From Micromonospora citrea (lineage in GTDB: Bacteria > Actinomycetota > Actinomycetes > Mycobacteriales > Micromonosporaceae): 64,000 nucleotides of DNA. Location: assembly GCF_900090315.1 (NCBI RefSeq), contig NZ_FMHZ01000002.1, forward strand, positions 6,790,501 to 6,854,500. The letters run 5' to 3'. The notes below the pieces were generated by a model. It was not told where the DNA came from. It saw only the letters and a program-made list of their open reading frames with translations, and did not search any database. Of this stretch, positions 28,346-36,073 are shown piece by piece (the stretch's first letter is position 1; every line of letters begins with the position of its first letter). A program made the translations under genes and the position numbers.

Positions 28346-28954
28346 TCAGCCCGGCGGCGGCTCGGCCAGGTCGGCGAGGTGGGTGGGGCGGCCGGTGACG
28401 GCGTCGCGCACCTTGTCGACCACGCCCACCGCCGGCTCGACGACCCGGTTCCACGGCGGGGTCGCCGGGGTGCCCGGGTGCGGCCGGGTCGGCGCGGCCT
28501 CCTCGGCGATTTCCAGCCGGTTGCCCAGGCGGATCAGCTCCTCGGCGCTGGCGGCCTGCCGCAGCGCCGCGACGAGGGCGCCCACCTCCTCGACGTGGCG
28601 GCGGACCCGCGCGTCGACCTCGGGCAGCCCGTCGGCGGCGAGCCCGCGCAGCAGGGTCAGCAGCTCGGTGTCGTCCGCGAGCACCCGGTCCACCCGGGCG
28701 GCGGTGTCCGGCAGCGCCGCCCGGACCGCGGGCAGCAGATACTGCTCCTCGGCGGAGAGGTGCCGGGACAGCGCCGCCGTGAGCACCGTGGCGCCGCCCT
28801 CCGGCGCCGGCTCGGGGTCGGCGTCGGTGAGCCGGCGCAGCAGCGCGGTCAGCTGCCGGTGCTCGGCGTCGACGATGTCGGCGATGCTGCGCCCGCCCGG
28901 CCGGAAGACCTCGTCCTCTCCGGTGGGCGGCAGCGGCGGCAGGGGAACGGTCAT
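28346..28954 (-). CDS. Hemerythrin HHE cation-binding protein
   Basis: A 202-aa protein with one hemerythrin-like four-helix bundle (about 20-150). Candidate ligands are the histidines and acids in IVDAEHRQLTALLRRLTDAD, LSRHLSAEEQYLLPAVRAAL and DARVRRHVEEVGALVAAL. Such proteins bind a di-iron site and sense or store oxygen or respond to oxidative stress. The C-terminal 45 residues (VEPAVGVVDKVRDAVTGRPT) are an extension common in actinobacterial members. Start ATG has GAGGAGGGCACG in front. Confidence 0.85.
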   Translation of the reverse strand: MTVPLPPLPPTGEDEVFRPGGRSIADIVDAEHRQLTALLRRLTDADPEPAPEGGATVLTAALSRHLSAEEQYLLPAVRAALPDTAARVDRVLADDTELLTLLRGLAADGLPEVDARVRRHVEEVGALVAALRQAASAEELIRLGNRLEIAEEAAPTRPHPGTPATPPWNRVVEPAVGVVDKVRDAVTGRPTHLADLAEPPPG

Positions 28955-29135
28955 CGTGCCCTCCTCGGGCGGCGGGCGGAGCGCGTCGTGGGTGCGGTCG
29001 GGACCGGCGGTACCCGAGCGCGGCGACGGCGAAACCGGGTGACCGCCCCGCCGGCACCGTCCCGCGCGGCGGGGCGGGCGGCGCGCGGCGGGGCGGGGGG
29101 ACCGGAGCGGGTCGGTCGGCTGGTATGAAGAACCG

Positions 29136-30464
29136 ATGACGAGCGACGCCGCCACCGCCCTTCCCGACCCCACCGACGAGGTCGTCGACCTCTGCCGCGA
29201 CCTCCTGCGCATCGACACCACCAACACGGGGGACAACGACACCAGCGCCGGTGAACGCGCCGCCGCCGAGTACGTGGCGGAGAAGCTGGCCGAGGTCGGC
29301 GTCGAGTCCGTCATCCACGAGTCCGCGCCCGGCCGGGCCAACCTCGTCGCCCGCATCCCGGGCACCGACCCGAGCCGGGGGGCGCTGCTGGTGCACGGCC
29401 ACCTCGACGTGGTGCCCGCCGACGCCGACGAGTGGTCGGTGCACCCGTTCTCCGGGGAACTGCGCGACGGCTACCTGTGGGGCCGGGGCGCGATCGACAT
29501 GAAGGACTTCGACGCGATGGTGCTGGCCGTGGTGCGGCACTGGCGGCGCACCGGCGTCCGCCCGCCCCGCGACATCGTGCTCGCGTACACCGCCGACGAG
29601 GAGGCCGGCAGCGACTACGGCGCGCACTTCCTGGTCGAGCGGCACCGCGACCTCCTCGACGGTTGCACCGAGGCCATCGGCGAGGTCGGCGGCTTCTCCT
29701 ACTCCGTCAACGACGACCAGCGGCTCTACCTGATCGAGACCGCCGAGAAGGGCATCGACTGGCTGCGCCTGCACGCCAGGGGCCGCCCCGGGCACGGCTC
29801 GATGGTGCACGACGACAACGCCGTCACCGCGCTCGCCGAGGCGGTTGCCCGGGTCGGTCGGCACCGCTTCCCCGTGGTGGTCACCGACACCGTCCGGGCG
29901 TTCCTGGAGGAGGTCTCCGACCTGCTCGGCATCGAGCTGGACCCGGAGGACCCGGAGACCGCCATCGCCAAGCTCGGGCCGATCGCCAACATCATCGGCG
30001 CGACGATCCGCAACACCGCCAACCCGACCCGGCTCGCCGCCGGGTACAAGGACAACGTCATCCCCGGCCGGGCCACCGCCACCATCGACTGCCGCAGCCT
30101 GCCGGGGCAGTCGGAGCTGCTGGAGCGGCAGCTGCGCGAGCTGGTCGGCCCCGACATCGTCATCGAGTACATCCAGCGCCAGCCCGCGCTGGAGACGACG
30201 TTCGACGGCGACCTGGTCGACGCCATGTCGGCGGCGCTGCGCGCGGAGGACCCGGGCGCCCGGCCGGTGCCGTACATGCTCTCCGGCGGCACCGACGCCA
30301 AGGCGTTCTCGCAGCTCGGCATCCGCTGCTTCGGCTTCGCGCCGCTGCGGCTGCCCGCCGACCTGAACTTCTCCGCGCTGTTCCACGGCATCGACGAGCG
30401 GGTTCCGGTGGACGGACTACAGTTCGGCGTGCGGGTTCTCGACCGGTTCCTCCGCACCTGCTAG
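29136..30464 (+). CDS. M20 family metallopeptidase (ArgE/DapE/CPG2 type)
   Basis: A 442-aa zinc hydrolase. Metal-site motifs are LLVHGHLDVVPAD (His and catalytic Asp), LWGRGAIDMKDFDA (bridging Asp), YTADEEAGSDYGA (catalytic and metal Glu) and the late ALFHGIDERVP (His). The dimerisation lid lies between about 190 and 310. Members cleave dipeptides or deacylate amino acids. The long form with ETAEKGIDWLRLHARGRPGH is common in actinobacteria next to the DUF5703 gene, as here. The exact substrate is unknown. Confidence 0.9.
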   Translation: MTSDAATALPDPTDEVVDLCRDLLRIDTTNTGDNDTSAGERAAAEYVAEKLAEVGVESVIHESAPGRANLVARIPGTDPSRGALLVHGHLDVVPADADEWSVHPFSGELRDGYLWGRGAIDMKDFDAMVLAVVRHWRRTGVRPPRDIVLAYTADEEAGSDYGAHFLVERHRDLLDGCTEAIGEVGGFSYSVNDDQRLYLIETAEKGIDWLRLHARGRPGHGSMVHDDNAVTALAEAVARVGRHRFPVVVTDTVRAFLEEVSDLLGIELDPEDPETAIAKLGPIANIIGATIRNTANPTRLAAGYKDNVIPGRATATIDCRSLPGQSELLERQLRELVGPDIVIEYIQRQPALETTFDGDLVDAMSAALRAEDPGARPVPYMLSGGTDAKAFSQLGIRCFGFAPLRLPADLNFSALFHGIDERVPVDGLQFGVRVLDRFLRTC

Positions 30465-30522
30465 CCCCCGCCAGGAACCGGTGTTCCGGCGGGAACCTCT
30501 GATCGTGAAGGGACTGACCCAC

Positions 30523-31176
30523 ATGACCGACCAGCACGGTGAGCTGGACGCCGCCCTCGAGCGCGTGATCGATGCGGCCCGCCACCACCTGGCCGCCGTC
30601 CGCGCCGCGCAGGGCCGCGTCGACGACGACGACGTCTGGCAGGCGTACGTCGCCCTGAACAACGCCTCCTACGCGTACGACGAGCAACTCCTGGACGCCT
30701 TCGGCGAGGTCACCCCGTGGGACGTCGAGTCGATCGACCCGGACGAGGCCGACCAGCGCTTCGGCGGCGGGGAGGGCGTGGAGGCCACCGACCCGCACCC
30801 GCGGGTCATCTCGGTGCGTCAGCGGCGCGACTACCGGGTGCCGAGCGTGTCGGCGCTGATCCGGGTGGCCGAGGCCGCCCGGCGGGAGGGCACGCCGGCC
30901 GACGACGAGCCGGAGCCCGTCGAGGGGGTCGGCGAGGCGGTGCTGGAGCTGCTACAGAGCGGCGACGGCTCGCTCGGCGCGCTGGACGTGCCGGAGCTGG
31001 AGCCGCTCGACGGCGTGGTGATGGTCAGCGAGATCGGCACCCCGGTCGACCTGGAGTCGTTCGACGACGACGACCCGGTCGGCCCGTTCCAGCCGGCCGC
31101 CGACGACCGGCTGGTCGGCCGCCTCGACGAGCACCCGTTCATGGAGCTCGACGACGAGCACGACCACGCCCACTAG
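30523..31176 (+). CDS. Conserved acidic actinobacterial protein
   Basis: A 217-aa acidic protein without a named domain. The N-terminal 60 residues are helical (ALERVIDAARHHLAAVRAAQ, then QAYVALNNASYAYDEQLLDA). HPRVISVRQRRDYRVPSVSA follows, then an acidic tail ending with DDEHDHAH. The gene follows the M20 peptidase by 58 bases. Start ATG at 30523 is preferred because AAGGGA precedes it. Its position in the peptidase/DUF5703 neighbourhood suggests a conserved core gene of unknown role. Confidence 0.8.
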   Translation: MTDQHGELDAALERVIDAARHHLAAVRAAQGRVDDDDVWQAYVALNNASYAYDEQLLDAFGEVTPWDVESIDPDEADQRFGGGEGVEATDPHPRVISVRQRRDYRVPSVSALIRVAEAARREGTPADDEPEPVEGVGEAVLELLQSGDGSLGALDVPELEPLDGVVMVSEIGTPVDLESFDDDDPVGPFQPAADDRLVGRLDEHPFMELDDEHDHAH

Positions 31177-31197
31177 CGGCCCCGCCCGTGCAGCGGC

Positions 31198-31239
31198 GAC
31201 GCCCCGGGATCCGGCCGAGCAGCCGGGCCCCGGGGCGTC
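31198..31239. terminator. 11-bp hairpin after the acidic protein gene
   Basis: GACGCCCCGGG (31198-31208) pairs with CCCGGGGCGTC (31229-31239). It lies between converging genes (stop at 31176 and DUF5703 stop at 31287). Confidence 0.6.
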
Positions 31240-31286
31240 CGCGTGCCGGGTGCCGCCGGCGCCTCAGTGCGACGGCCCCGCCCGCC

Positions 31287-31478
31287 TCAGTACGACAGTC
31301 CCGGCTGCGGCTGGTTGACCCGCCGGCGGCGAAGCACCACCTGGCGCGTGCCGTCGCGGTACAGCCGCACCCGGGCCAACTCCCACCCGGAGAACTCCGC
31401 CTGGATCGCCAACTGCGCCGCAGCGGTCAACCGGTCGACGTTCGGCGGCAACCGCAGCGGCGCGTACTCGTAGTCCAT
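31287..31478 (-). CDS. DUF5703 protein
   Basis: A 63-aa protein matching DUF5703 end to end: DYEYAPLRLPPNVDRLTAAA, AIQAEFSGWELARVRLYRDG and TRQVVLRRRRVNQPQPG. It is a short conserved actinobacterial protein of unknown function, usually located near the M20 peptidase gene as here. Start ATG at 31478. Confidence 0.85.
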   Translation of the reverse strand: MDYEYAPLRLPPNVDRLTAAAQLAIQAEFSGWELARVRLYRDGTRQVVLRRRRVNQPQPGLSY

Positions 31479-31902
31479 GTGCCCTATGCTGCCCAGCCCG
31501 GCGGCCGTCCGCCACCCCCTCGCCGCCCCGGCCCCGACGCACCCGCGCCGCAGCCGGGCAGGGCGTCCGCGGTCGAGGCGTCGGCCCAGGGACGCCACCG
31601 GAGCTCCTTCGCGGCCGGCTTCGCCGAGCCTGGTCGTCCCGAAAGCCGGCCGGTCGAGCGGAGATCGGCCGACACGAGGAGATCCCACCCGACCCCGGCA
31701 CCGTGCGCGGGCAGGCCCGCAACCCTGCCTACAAGGCCCGCGCCGACTCCTGAGCCGTGTCGTGCCGGTCGAGCAGGTACCTGACGCTGCAGTGCATAGT
31801 CGCGGTCAGTAGCGGCAACGGGCAGCGGGCATTGCTTCGCTCGTGTTCGACACGAAGTTGAAGACGATCAACATGGTTGGCCGACGCCTGCGCCGTGTGC
31901 GA
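31479..31902. other. Region without an intact gene, edge of an unstable segment
   Basis: This 424-base stretch separates the DUF5703 gene from the acetyltransferase gene. Its first half holds a plausible C-terminal reading-frame remnant (31562-31753). From about 31780 the sequence becomes clearly less GC-rich, marking the start of a foreign-looking segment that continues through the TetR gene. No RNA gene was recognised. Confidence 0.5.
31562..31753 (+). pseudogene. Possible 5'-truncated gene remnant
   Basis: One frame reads like real protein and ends normally: TPPELLRGRLRRAWSSRKPA, then GRAEIGRHEEIPPDPGTVRG, then QARNPAYKARADS and TGA. Wobble positions are mostly G/C. There is no ATG or GTG in frame upstream before low-complexity sequence, so it would be only the tail of a gene whose front was lost. 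The family is not recognised. Confidence 0.3.
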
Positions 31903-32742
31903 TCAAGGGTGTTGCCGACGCGCGCGCCACAGGTCGTCCTGGGCGGTTGTCTTGTGCCAGAGATGAGCGACGCCATCCGGGCCGAGGTCGTCGAGTGGTA
32001 CGAGGAAGTGTGTGGAGAGCGTCCTGGCGAACTCCTCTGCGTCGCCGATCGTCCGGCGCGTCCTGCCGTCGGTGCCCAGCCGACGCAGGGTACGTGACAG
32101 CAGTAACAAGGTGTGCTTGGCGACTGGCCGGGCGGCCATGAGCGTGGTGACGTACGGCGATTCGGGGGAGGTGGACATTTCGCGGGAGCGGGCGGCGAAG
32201 TCGGCGATCTGCCGTGGCTGGAGCCGGAAGTCGTAGGAGGCGATGGATCCGCTGGGATGGTGGTGGAAGCGCCAGGTGTCCGGATCGAGTCGCTCGAGCC
32301 GGTAGGTCAGGTCTCCTTGGGTGTGCGGCCCCTCCTGCATCGGCAGCGGCAGGACGAATCCGTCGCCGATGCCGGCGTCGGCCAGCCAGCGTTGGCTGTC
32401 GAGGTCGACCAGCAGCGCGTTGTGGTTGCCCCACATCGTCTCGCCGCGGTCTGCGCGCATCACCGCGGCCTCCACCAGCGTCACCTGAAAGCCGGCCAGG
32501 CGCAGCAGCGTGGCCAGGCCAGCGTTCTGCTCGTAGCAGTAGCCGCCGCGGCGCCGCCGCACGAGTTTGTCGAACAGCGCGTTGGGGTCGAGGCTGATCG
32601 GCCTGCCGAGCTGGATATCGAGGTTCTCGTACGGCACCGCGTGCCGCCAGGCCCGGTGCAGAGCCAACAGCGTCTCCATGTCAACGGTCACGTGCCCCCG
32701 GTACCCGATCCTTCGCAGCATCGGGTCGATGGTCATCTCCAC
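31903..32742 (-). CDS. nat: Arylamine N-acetyltransferase
   Basis: A 279-aa enzyme with the full NAT triad: C69 in RRRGGYCYEQN, H107 in MWGNHNALLVDL and D122 in WLADAGIGDGF. It transfers acetyl from acetyl-CoA to aromatic amines and hydrazines by a ping-pong mechanism through the cysteine. Start GTG has GGGAGG 8 bases upstream; an ATG two codons later is possible. Codon use is a little less GC-biased than in neighbours. It is divergent from a TetR regulator 81 bases away, which probably controls it. Homologues also occur as amide synthases in ansamycin clusters, but no such cluster is here. Confidence 0.92.
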   Translation of the reverse strand: MEMTIDPMLRRIGYRGHVTVDMETLLALHRAWRHAVPYENLDIQLGRPISLDPNALFDKLVRRRRGGYCYEQNAGLATLLRLAGFQVTLVEAAVMRADRGETMWGNHNALLVDLDSQRWLADAGIGDGFVLPLPMQEGPHTQGDLTYRLERLDPDTWRFHHHPSGSIASYDFRLQPRQIADFAARSREMSTSPESPYVTTLMAARPVAKHTLLLLSRTLRRLGTDGRTRRTIGDAEEFARTLSTHFLVPLDDLGPDGVAHLWHKTTAQDDLWRARRQHP

Positions 32743-32811
32743 GTTCGTTCCTCCCGAATAACTGGTAGAACATCCCCCACTTATGAAGCTTATCCGAGGG
32801 GTGGCCTTCCG

Positions 32812-32817
32812 TATACT
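32812..32817 (+). promoter_or_regulatory. -10 element of the TetR gene
   Basis: TATACT lies 6 bases before the GTG start codon, so transcription should start at or next to the codon and the mRNA would be leaderless. No good -35 is seen at the expected distance; CTTATC at 32789 is the nearest candidate. Confidence 0.5.
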
Positions 32818-32823
32818 GTTGGA

Positions 32824-33471
32824 GTGACGAATGAAAGCCCCGGCCGCAAGCTCCGGGCCGACGCCAGACGCAACCGCGAACAGATCATCGAGGCCGCCCG
32901 CAATCTCATCGCGGAACGCGGCGCCGAGGTGCCGATGGAAGAGGTGGCCCGCCGCGCCGGCGTCGGAGCCGCCACCCTCTACCGCCGCTTTCCCGACCGT
33001 GAAGCGCTGGTGCGCGGGGTGGCGCTGGACGGCTTCGGCCGCGTCGTCGCCATCGCCCGCGATGCCGAGGACGAGGAGCGGGACGCCTGGCGAGCGTTGT
33101 CACGATTCATCCGCCGCGCCGCCGCCGAGCTGCGGCTGGCGACCTGGCTGTCGATCTGGTTCACCAGCACCTGGGAACAGCTCCACGCCGACCCCGAGGA
33201 ACGGCGGCTGCGTCAGACCTTGCTGAAGATCCTCGACCGGCTCGTCCGCCGCGCCCAGGCCGACGGGGACCTGCGCCACGACGTGGACGCCGGCGACCTG
33301 ACCCTGATGATGGCCCTGCTGCTGCGACCGCTCCCCGGCCTGCGCGTCGAGCTCACCCAGCGCAACGTGGACCGCTACCTGGCGCTCATGCTCGACGGAC
33401 TGCGCGCCGGTCCGGACATCCAACCCCTTCCTGACGGCGAGCTCGGCCTGGCCGACCTCGGCGGCGCCTGA
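32824..33471 (+). CDS. TetR-family regulator
   Basis: A 215-aa TetR protein. The N-terminal helix-turn-helix is REQIIEAARNLIAERGAEVP, then MEEVARRAGVGAATLYRRFP. The ligand-binding half is helical, with WLSIWFTSTWEQLHADPEER, followed by ALLLRPLPGLRVELTQRNVD. It is divergent from the acetyltransferase gene and is the likely repressor of it, perhaps responding to an aromatic compound. Start GTG at 32824 has no spaced ribosome site (GGAG abuts the codon) but lies at the predicted transcription start. Confidence 0.88.
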   Translation: MTNESPGRKLRADARRNREQIIEAARNLIAERGAEVPMEEVARRAGVGAATLYRRFPDREALVRGVALDGFGRVVAIARDAEDEERDAWRALSRFIRRAAAELRLATWLSIWFTSTWEQLHADPEERRLRQTLLKILDRLVRRAQADGDLRHDVDAGDLTLMMALLLRPLPGLRVELTQRNVDRYLALMLDGLRAGPDIQPLPDGELGLADLGGA

Positions 33472-33526
33472 CAACCGCTTCAGCCAGCGATGACATCTCG
33501 ATCACCGCAAGCTGTTCATGGCTGAC

Positions 33527-34590
33527 TCAGCGTGATGCCCGGCTGTCAGCGGAGGCGATGGTCGCCCGGTTGCCAGCGGTACGCGGAGACGGTCGCCGAG
33601 GCCCGTGGCCCACGCGGTGTGTGGCGATGAGGTGGAGGGTCAGGCCGACGCAGCCGCTTTCCGGGGCCAGGCGTGGTTCGTTGATGAACAGGTGCGCGGC
33701 CGTGGCGGCGGTGACGTGGCAGTGCCAGCCGATCCAGGAGCGGCCTTCGAAGTGGTCCAGGCCGAGGCCGGTCTTCAGTTCGCGATGGTCGTGTTCGGTG
33801 TGCCAGCGGATCCTGCCGTAGCGGACGGGGTCGGTGGCTGGTCACCTCGGGGAGGCTGGACAGCCAGTACTTGACGGGCTCGGTCTGGTCGTCGGACCAC
33901 TGGGTGATCAGCCGTCGCTCGAGCGGGGTGCCGTCGGCGTCGCGGGCGACGCGGTGCCCGGCGGGGCGCACGCACGGGTAGACGAATCGGGAGCTCATGG
34001 TGCCTTTCGAGCCTTCCGCCAGGACCACACCCGCTCGACTGGCTGTGCGCCCGGGTTGTGGGCGAGGGCGTCGCCTTCGACCTGCATAGGTAGCCGATCC
34101 CGCGTTCGTCGAAAGCGCTGCGGAATGGGCTGTTGTCGCCGGCGTCGGCGGCCGGTAGCGATGGGCGCAGCACGTGGCCGGTCAGCTCGTCGAGCATCTC
34201 CACCACCAGCGACCACTTCGGGCGGTGACGCCCCTGCTCGGGAATGCCGCAGCGGGCCGGCGAGCAGCCACCCCCCGGGCTGGTCAGCCTCGTCACCGGC
34301 GTGGTCGTCCCGCGACGCGACGTCGGGAGAAACAGCCGCCGGTCCGGGGGCACGACGCGGTGTCGGCGACCGTGTGGACGCTTACGCCCAGCTGGCAGTT
34401 CGCGACCTTGCCGGGCGTGCCGGAGTACTGCCTGGCCACAGCCGGCGAGCTCCTGCCGCCCTTCGGAAAGCCGGTGTCGTCAACGACCCATGCCTCCGGC
34501 TCGACCACCTCGAGGGCTCGGCGGGTCAGCCGCATCCGTACCGCTGTGGTGTCCCACGTCGAGGTCGTCACAAACTGCTGCAACCCCTGT
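33527..34590 (-). pseudogene. Decayed IS701-type transposase
   Basis: The minus strand carries a DDE transposase broken over several frames. GLQQFVTTSTWDTTAVRMRL and the DDE motif start VVDDTGFPKGG lie at 34590-34350. HRPKWSLVVEMLDELTGHVL and PAADAGDNSPFRSAFDERGI come in another frame, FVYPCVRPAGHRVARDADGT and TQWSDDQTEPVKYWLSSLPE in the next, and finally WHTEHDHRELKTGLGLDHFE with HCHVTAATAAHLFINE ends at 33527. About 70 N-terminal residues are missing. At least three frameshifts make it inactive. Its 5' edge fuses into the 3' end of the proline-rich gene at 34480-35388. Confidence 0.85.
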
Positions 34591-35388
34591 CTCGGCGGCC
34601 GGCTCGGACGGGGCGTCGGCGGTCGCGTCGGCGGACGGGTCCCTCCGGTGCCGTTCCTCTCCGGTGCCGGTGATCGGCTCGGCCCCGTCCGGCCCTTGCG
34701 GGCCGTCGGTGGTCGGGTCGGCCCCGGTGACCGCCGGCCCGCCCCCGGCGTCGGGGCCCGCCGGATCGACGGCCTGACCGATGCCGTCGGCGAGGGCCGG
34801 CGGGGTCGGCGGCACGGCGGCGACCTGGGCCGGGTCCGGGGGCGGCGGCACGGCGGCGGCCCCGGTCGCGCGGGGCGCCGGCGGCACGGGCGGCGCCGGG
34901 GGCACGACCGGCGGCGGCAGGGTCGGCTGCGGTGCGGCGGGTGTCGGCGGCGCGGGAGCGGGCGGCACCATGGGAGGCGGCGGGACCGACGCGACGGCCG
35001 CGGGCCGGGGGCGCGGGCCGGGCGGCACGGTCGGCTCCGGCCGCACCCGGGGGCCGGTGGGTGGCAGCACCTGGCAGGAGAGCGCGTCCGGCCGTGTGGT
35101 GAGCACCGCGGCGGCGGTACGCGCGACGAACTCGCTCCACCAGCGCAAACCCTCGGCGGTACGCGGCGTCTCGTACCACCAGCCGGCGGCGCCCTGCGAC
35201 GGCCACCAGCCCAGGTCCGCCATGCGGCGCTCGTCGTACGGCGGGCAGACCCCGCGGACCGTGGTCCGGCGCACCAGCAGGTGCAGCCGGCGGGGACCGG
35301 CGGCGAGTTCCAGGTCGGTGTCGCGGTCGCAACGGGACAACGTGTCGTGCAGCCGGGCGACGATGTCCGGCCAGCCCGGCGAGGTCAT
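34480..35388 (-). CDS. Proline-rich protein with IS-derived C-terminus
   Basis: A 302-aa predicted protein. The N-terminal 110 residues look folded (PDIVARLHDTLSRCDRDTDL, LGWWPSQGAAGWWYETPRTA and LRWWSEFVARTAAAV). The middle is a long Pro/Ala/Val-rich linker (PPPPMVPPAPAPPTPAAPQP and similar). After AETG, near 34590, the reading enters the IS701 remnant out of frame, so the last 35 or so residues are chance sequence and the original C-terminus is lost. The ATG overlaps the YbaB-like gene stop by four bases (ATGA). The family is not recognised. Confidence 0.7.
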   Translation of the reverse strand: MTSPGWPDIVARLHDTLSRCDRDTDLELAAGPRRLHLLVRRTTVRGVCPPYDERRMADLGWWPSQGAAGWWYETPRTAEGLRWWSEFVARTAAAVLTTRPDALSCQVLPPTGPRVRPEPTVPPGPRPRPAAVASVPPPPMVPPAPAPPTPAAPQPTLPPPVVPPAPPVPPAPRATGAAAVPPPPDPAQVAAVPPTPPALADGIGQAVDPAGPDAGGGPAVTGADPTTDGPQGPDGAEPITGTGEERHRRDPSADATADAPSEPAAETGVAAVCDDLDVGHHSGTDAADPPSPRGGRAGGMGR

Positions 35389-35792
35389 GCCGGCGGCCTC
35401 GGCAGGCGCCCGTCGAGGCGCCCGAGCCGGCCCATGGCCTCCTCCAGCCGGCCCAGCGAGGCGAAGTCCCCGGGGGTGCCGAAGATCCCGTTCAGGCCCG
35501 CGCCGAGGGTGGCGTCGAGCCCGCCGGTGCGCTCGTCGAGCTGCTCGTTCGCCGCCGTCCGGGCCTGCCGGTACGCCTCGATCACCATCGCGGCGAGGTC
35601 CTCGGCGCCCACCCGCAGCGCGGTCGGCGCGAAGCTCAGGTCGGTGAGTTCGCCGGTCGCGGAGGCCGGTCCACTCTCGTCGGTGGCGGTGCCGCGCAGC
35701 TCGTCCAGGTCGTCCTTGAGCCCGGCGAAGCGACGTTCGATGTCGGCGAGCCGTCCGGCCAGGGCGTCGAACGCGGACAGCGGGTCGGACAT
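35385..35792 (-). CDS. YbaB/EbfC-like nucleoid-associated protein
   Basis: A 135-aa protein with the YbaB-type layout: a first helix (RLADIERRFAGLKDDLDELR), a short strand region (ATGELTDLSFAPTALRVGAE) and a second helix (DLAAMVIEAYRQARTAANEQ). Classical YbaB is a DNA-binding dimer encoded with recR; here it is paired with a proline-rich protein instead, as in secretion-type loci of actinobacteria. The start ATG follows GGGAGGTTCTC. It shares a 90-base divergent promoter region with the plus-strand genes at 35883 and 36074. Confidence 0.75.
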   Translation of the reverse strand: MSDPLSAFDALAGRLADIERRFAGLKDDLDELRGTATDESGPASATGELTDLSFAPTALRVGAEDLAAMVIEAYRQARTAANEQLDERTGGLDATLGAGLNGIFGTPGDFASLGRLEEAMGRLGRLDGRLPRPPA

Positions 35793-35882
35793 GAGAACCT
35801 CCCGTGGGGCGCCGGCCCGGGGTGGCGACCGGCGGCGCCATGATCGTATCGGCGCCCGGGCCGGACGAACGGGGGGAGGAGC

Positions 35883-36051
35883 GTGGTGCACGGGGTCAGC
35901 CCGGGGCGGCGTCGCGCTGGTCTCCAGCCTGTCCGTGCCCGGCTCGGAGCAGATCGGCGATCAGGTCGACGCGGCGGTGCAGGGCGGCGCCGACTGGATC
36001 GACCAGAATGTCTTCGGCCAGCGGCCGGCGGAGCGACCGGCCGGCCGGTGA
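35883..36051 (+). pseudogene. Small gene with a probable single-base frameshift
   Basis: A good ribosome site (GGGGGGAGGAGC) precedes GTG at 35883, which reads VHGVSPG and then enters arginine-rich sequence. In the neighbouring frame, GVALVSSLSVPGSEQIGDQV and DAAVQGGADWIDQNVFGQRP run to a stop at 36051 and look like genuine protein. Removing one G from the GGGG run near 35901 joins the two into a 55-residue protein. This is either a frameshift mutation or a sequencing error in a G-run. The family is not recognised. Confidence 0.6.
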
Positions 36052-36073
36052 GCGGCGAGCGAGGGGGCAGGGC

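Noticed and set aside
34174..36051. Very long plus-strand frame through the YbaB-like pair
   Set aside because: It is Gly/Arg-rich and antisense to genes with ATGA coupling and recognisable domains; only its last 47 codons look real.
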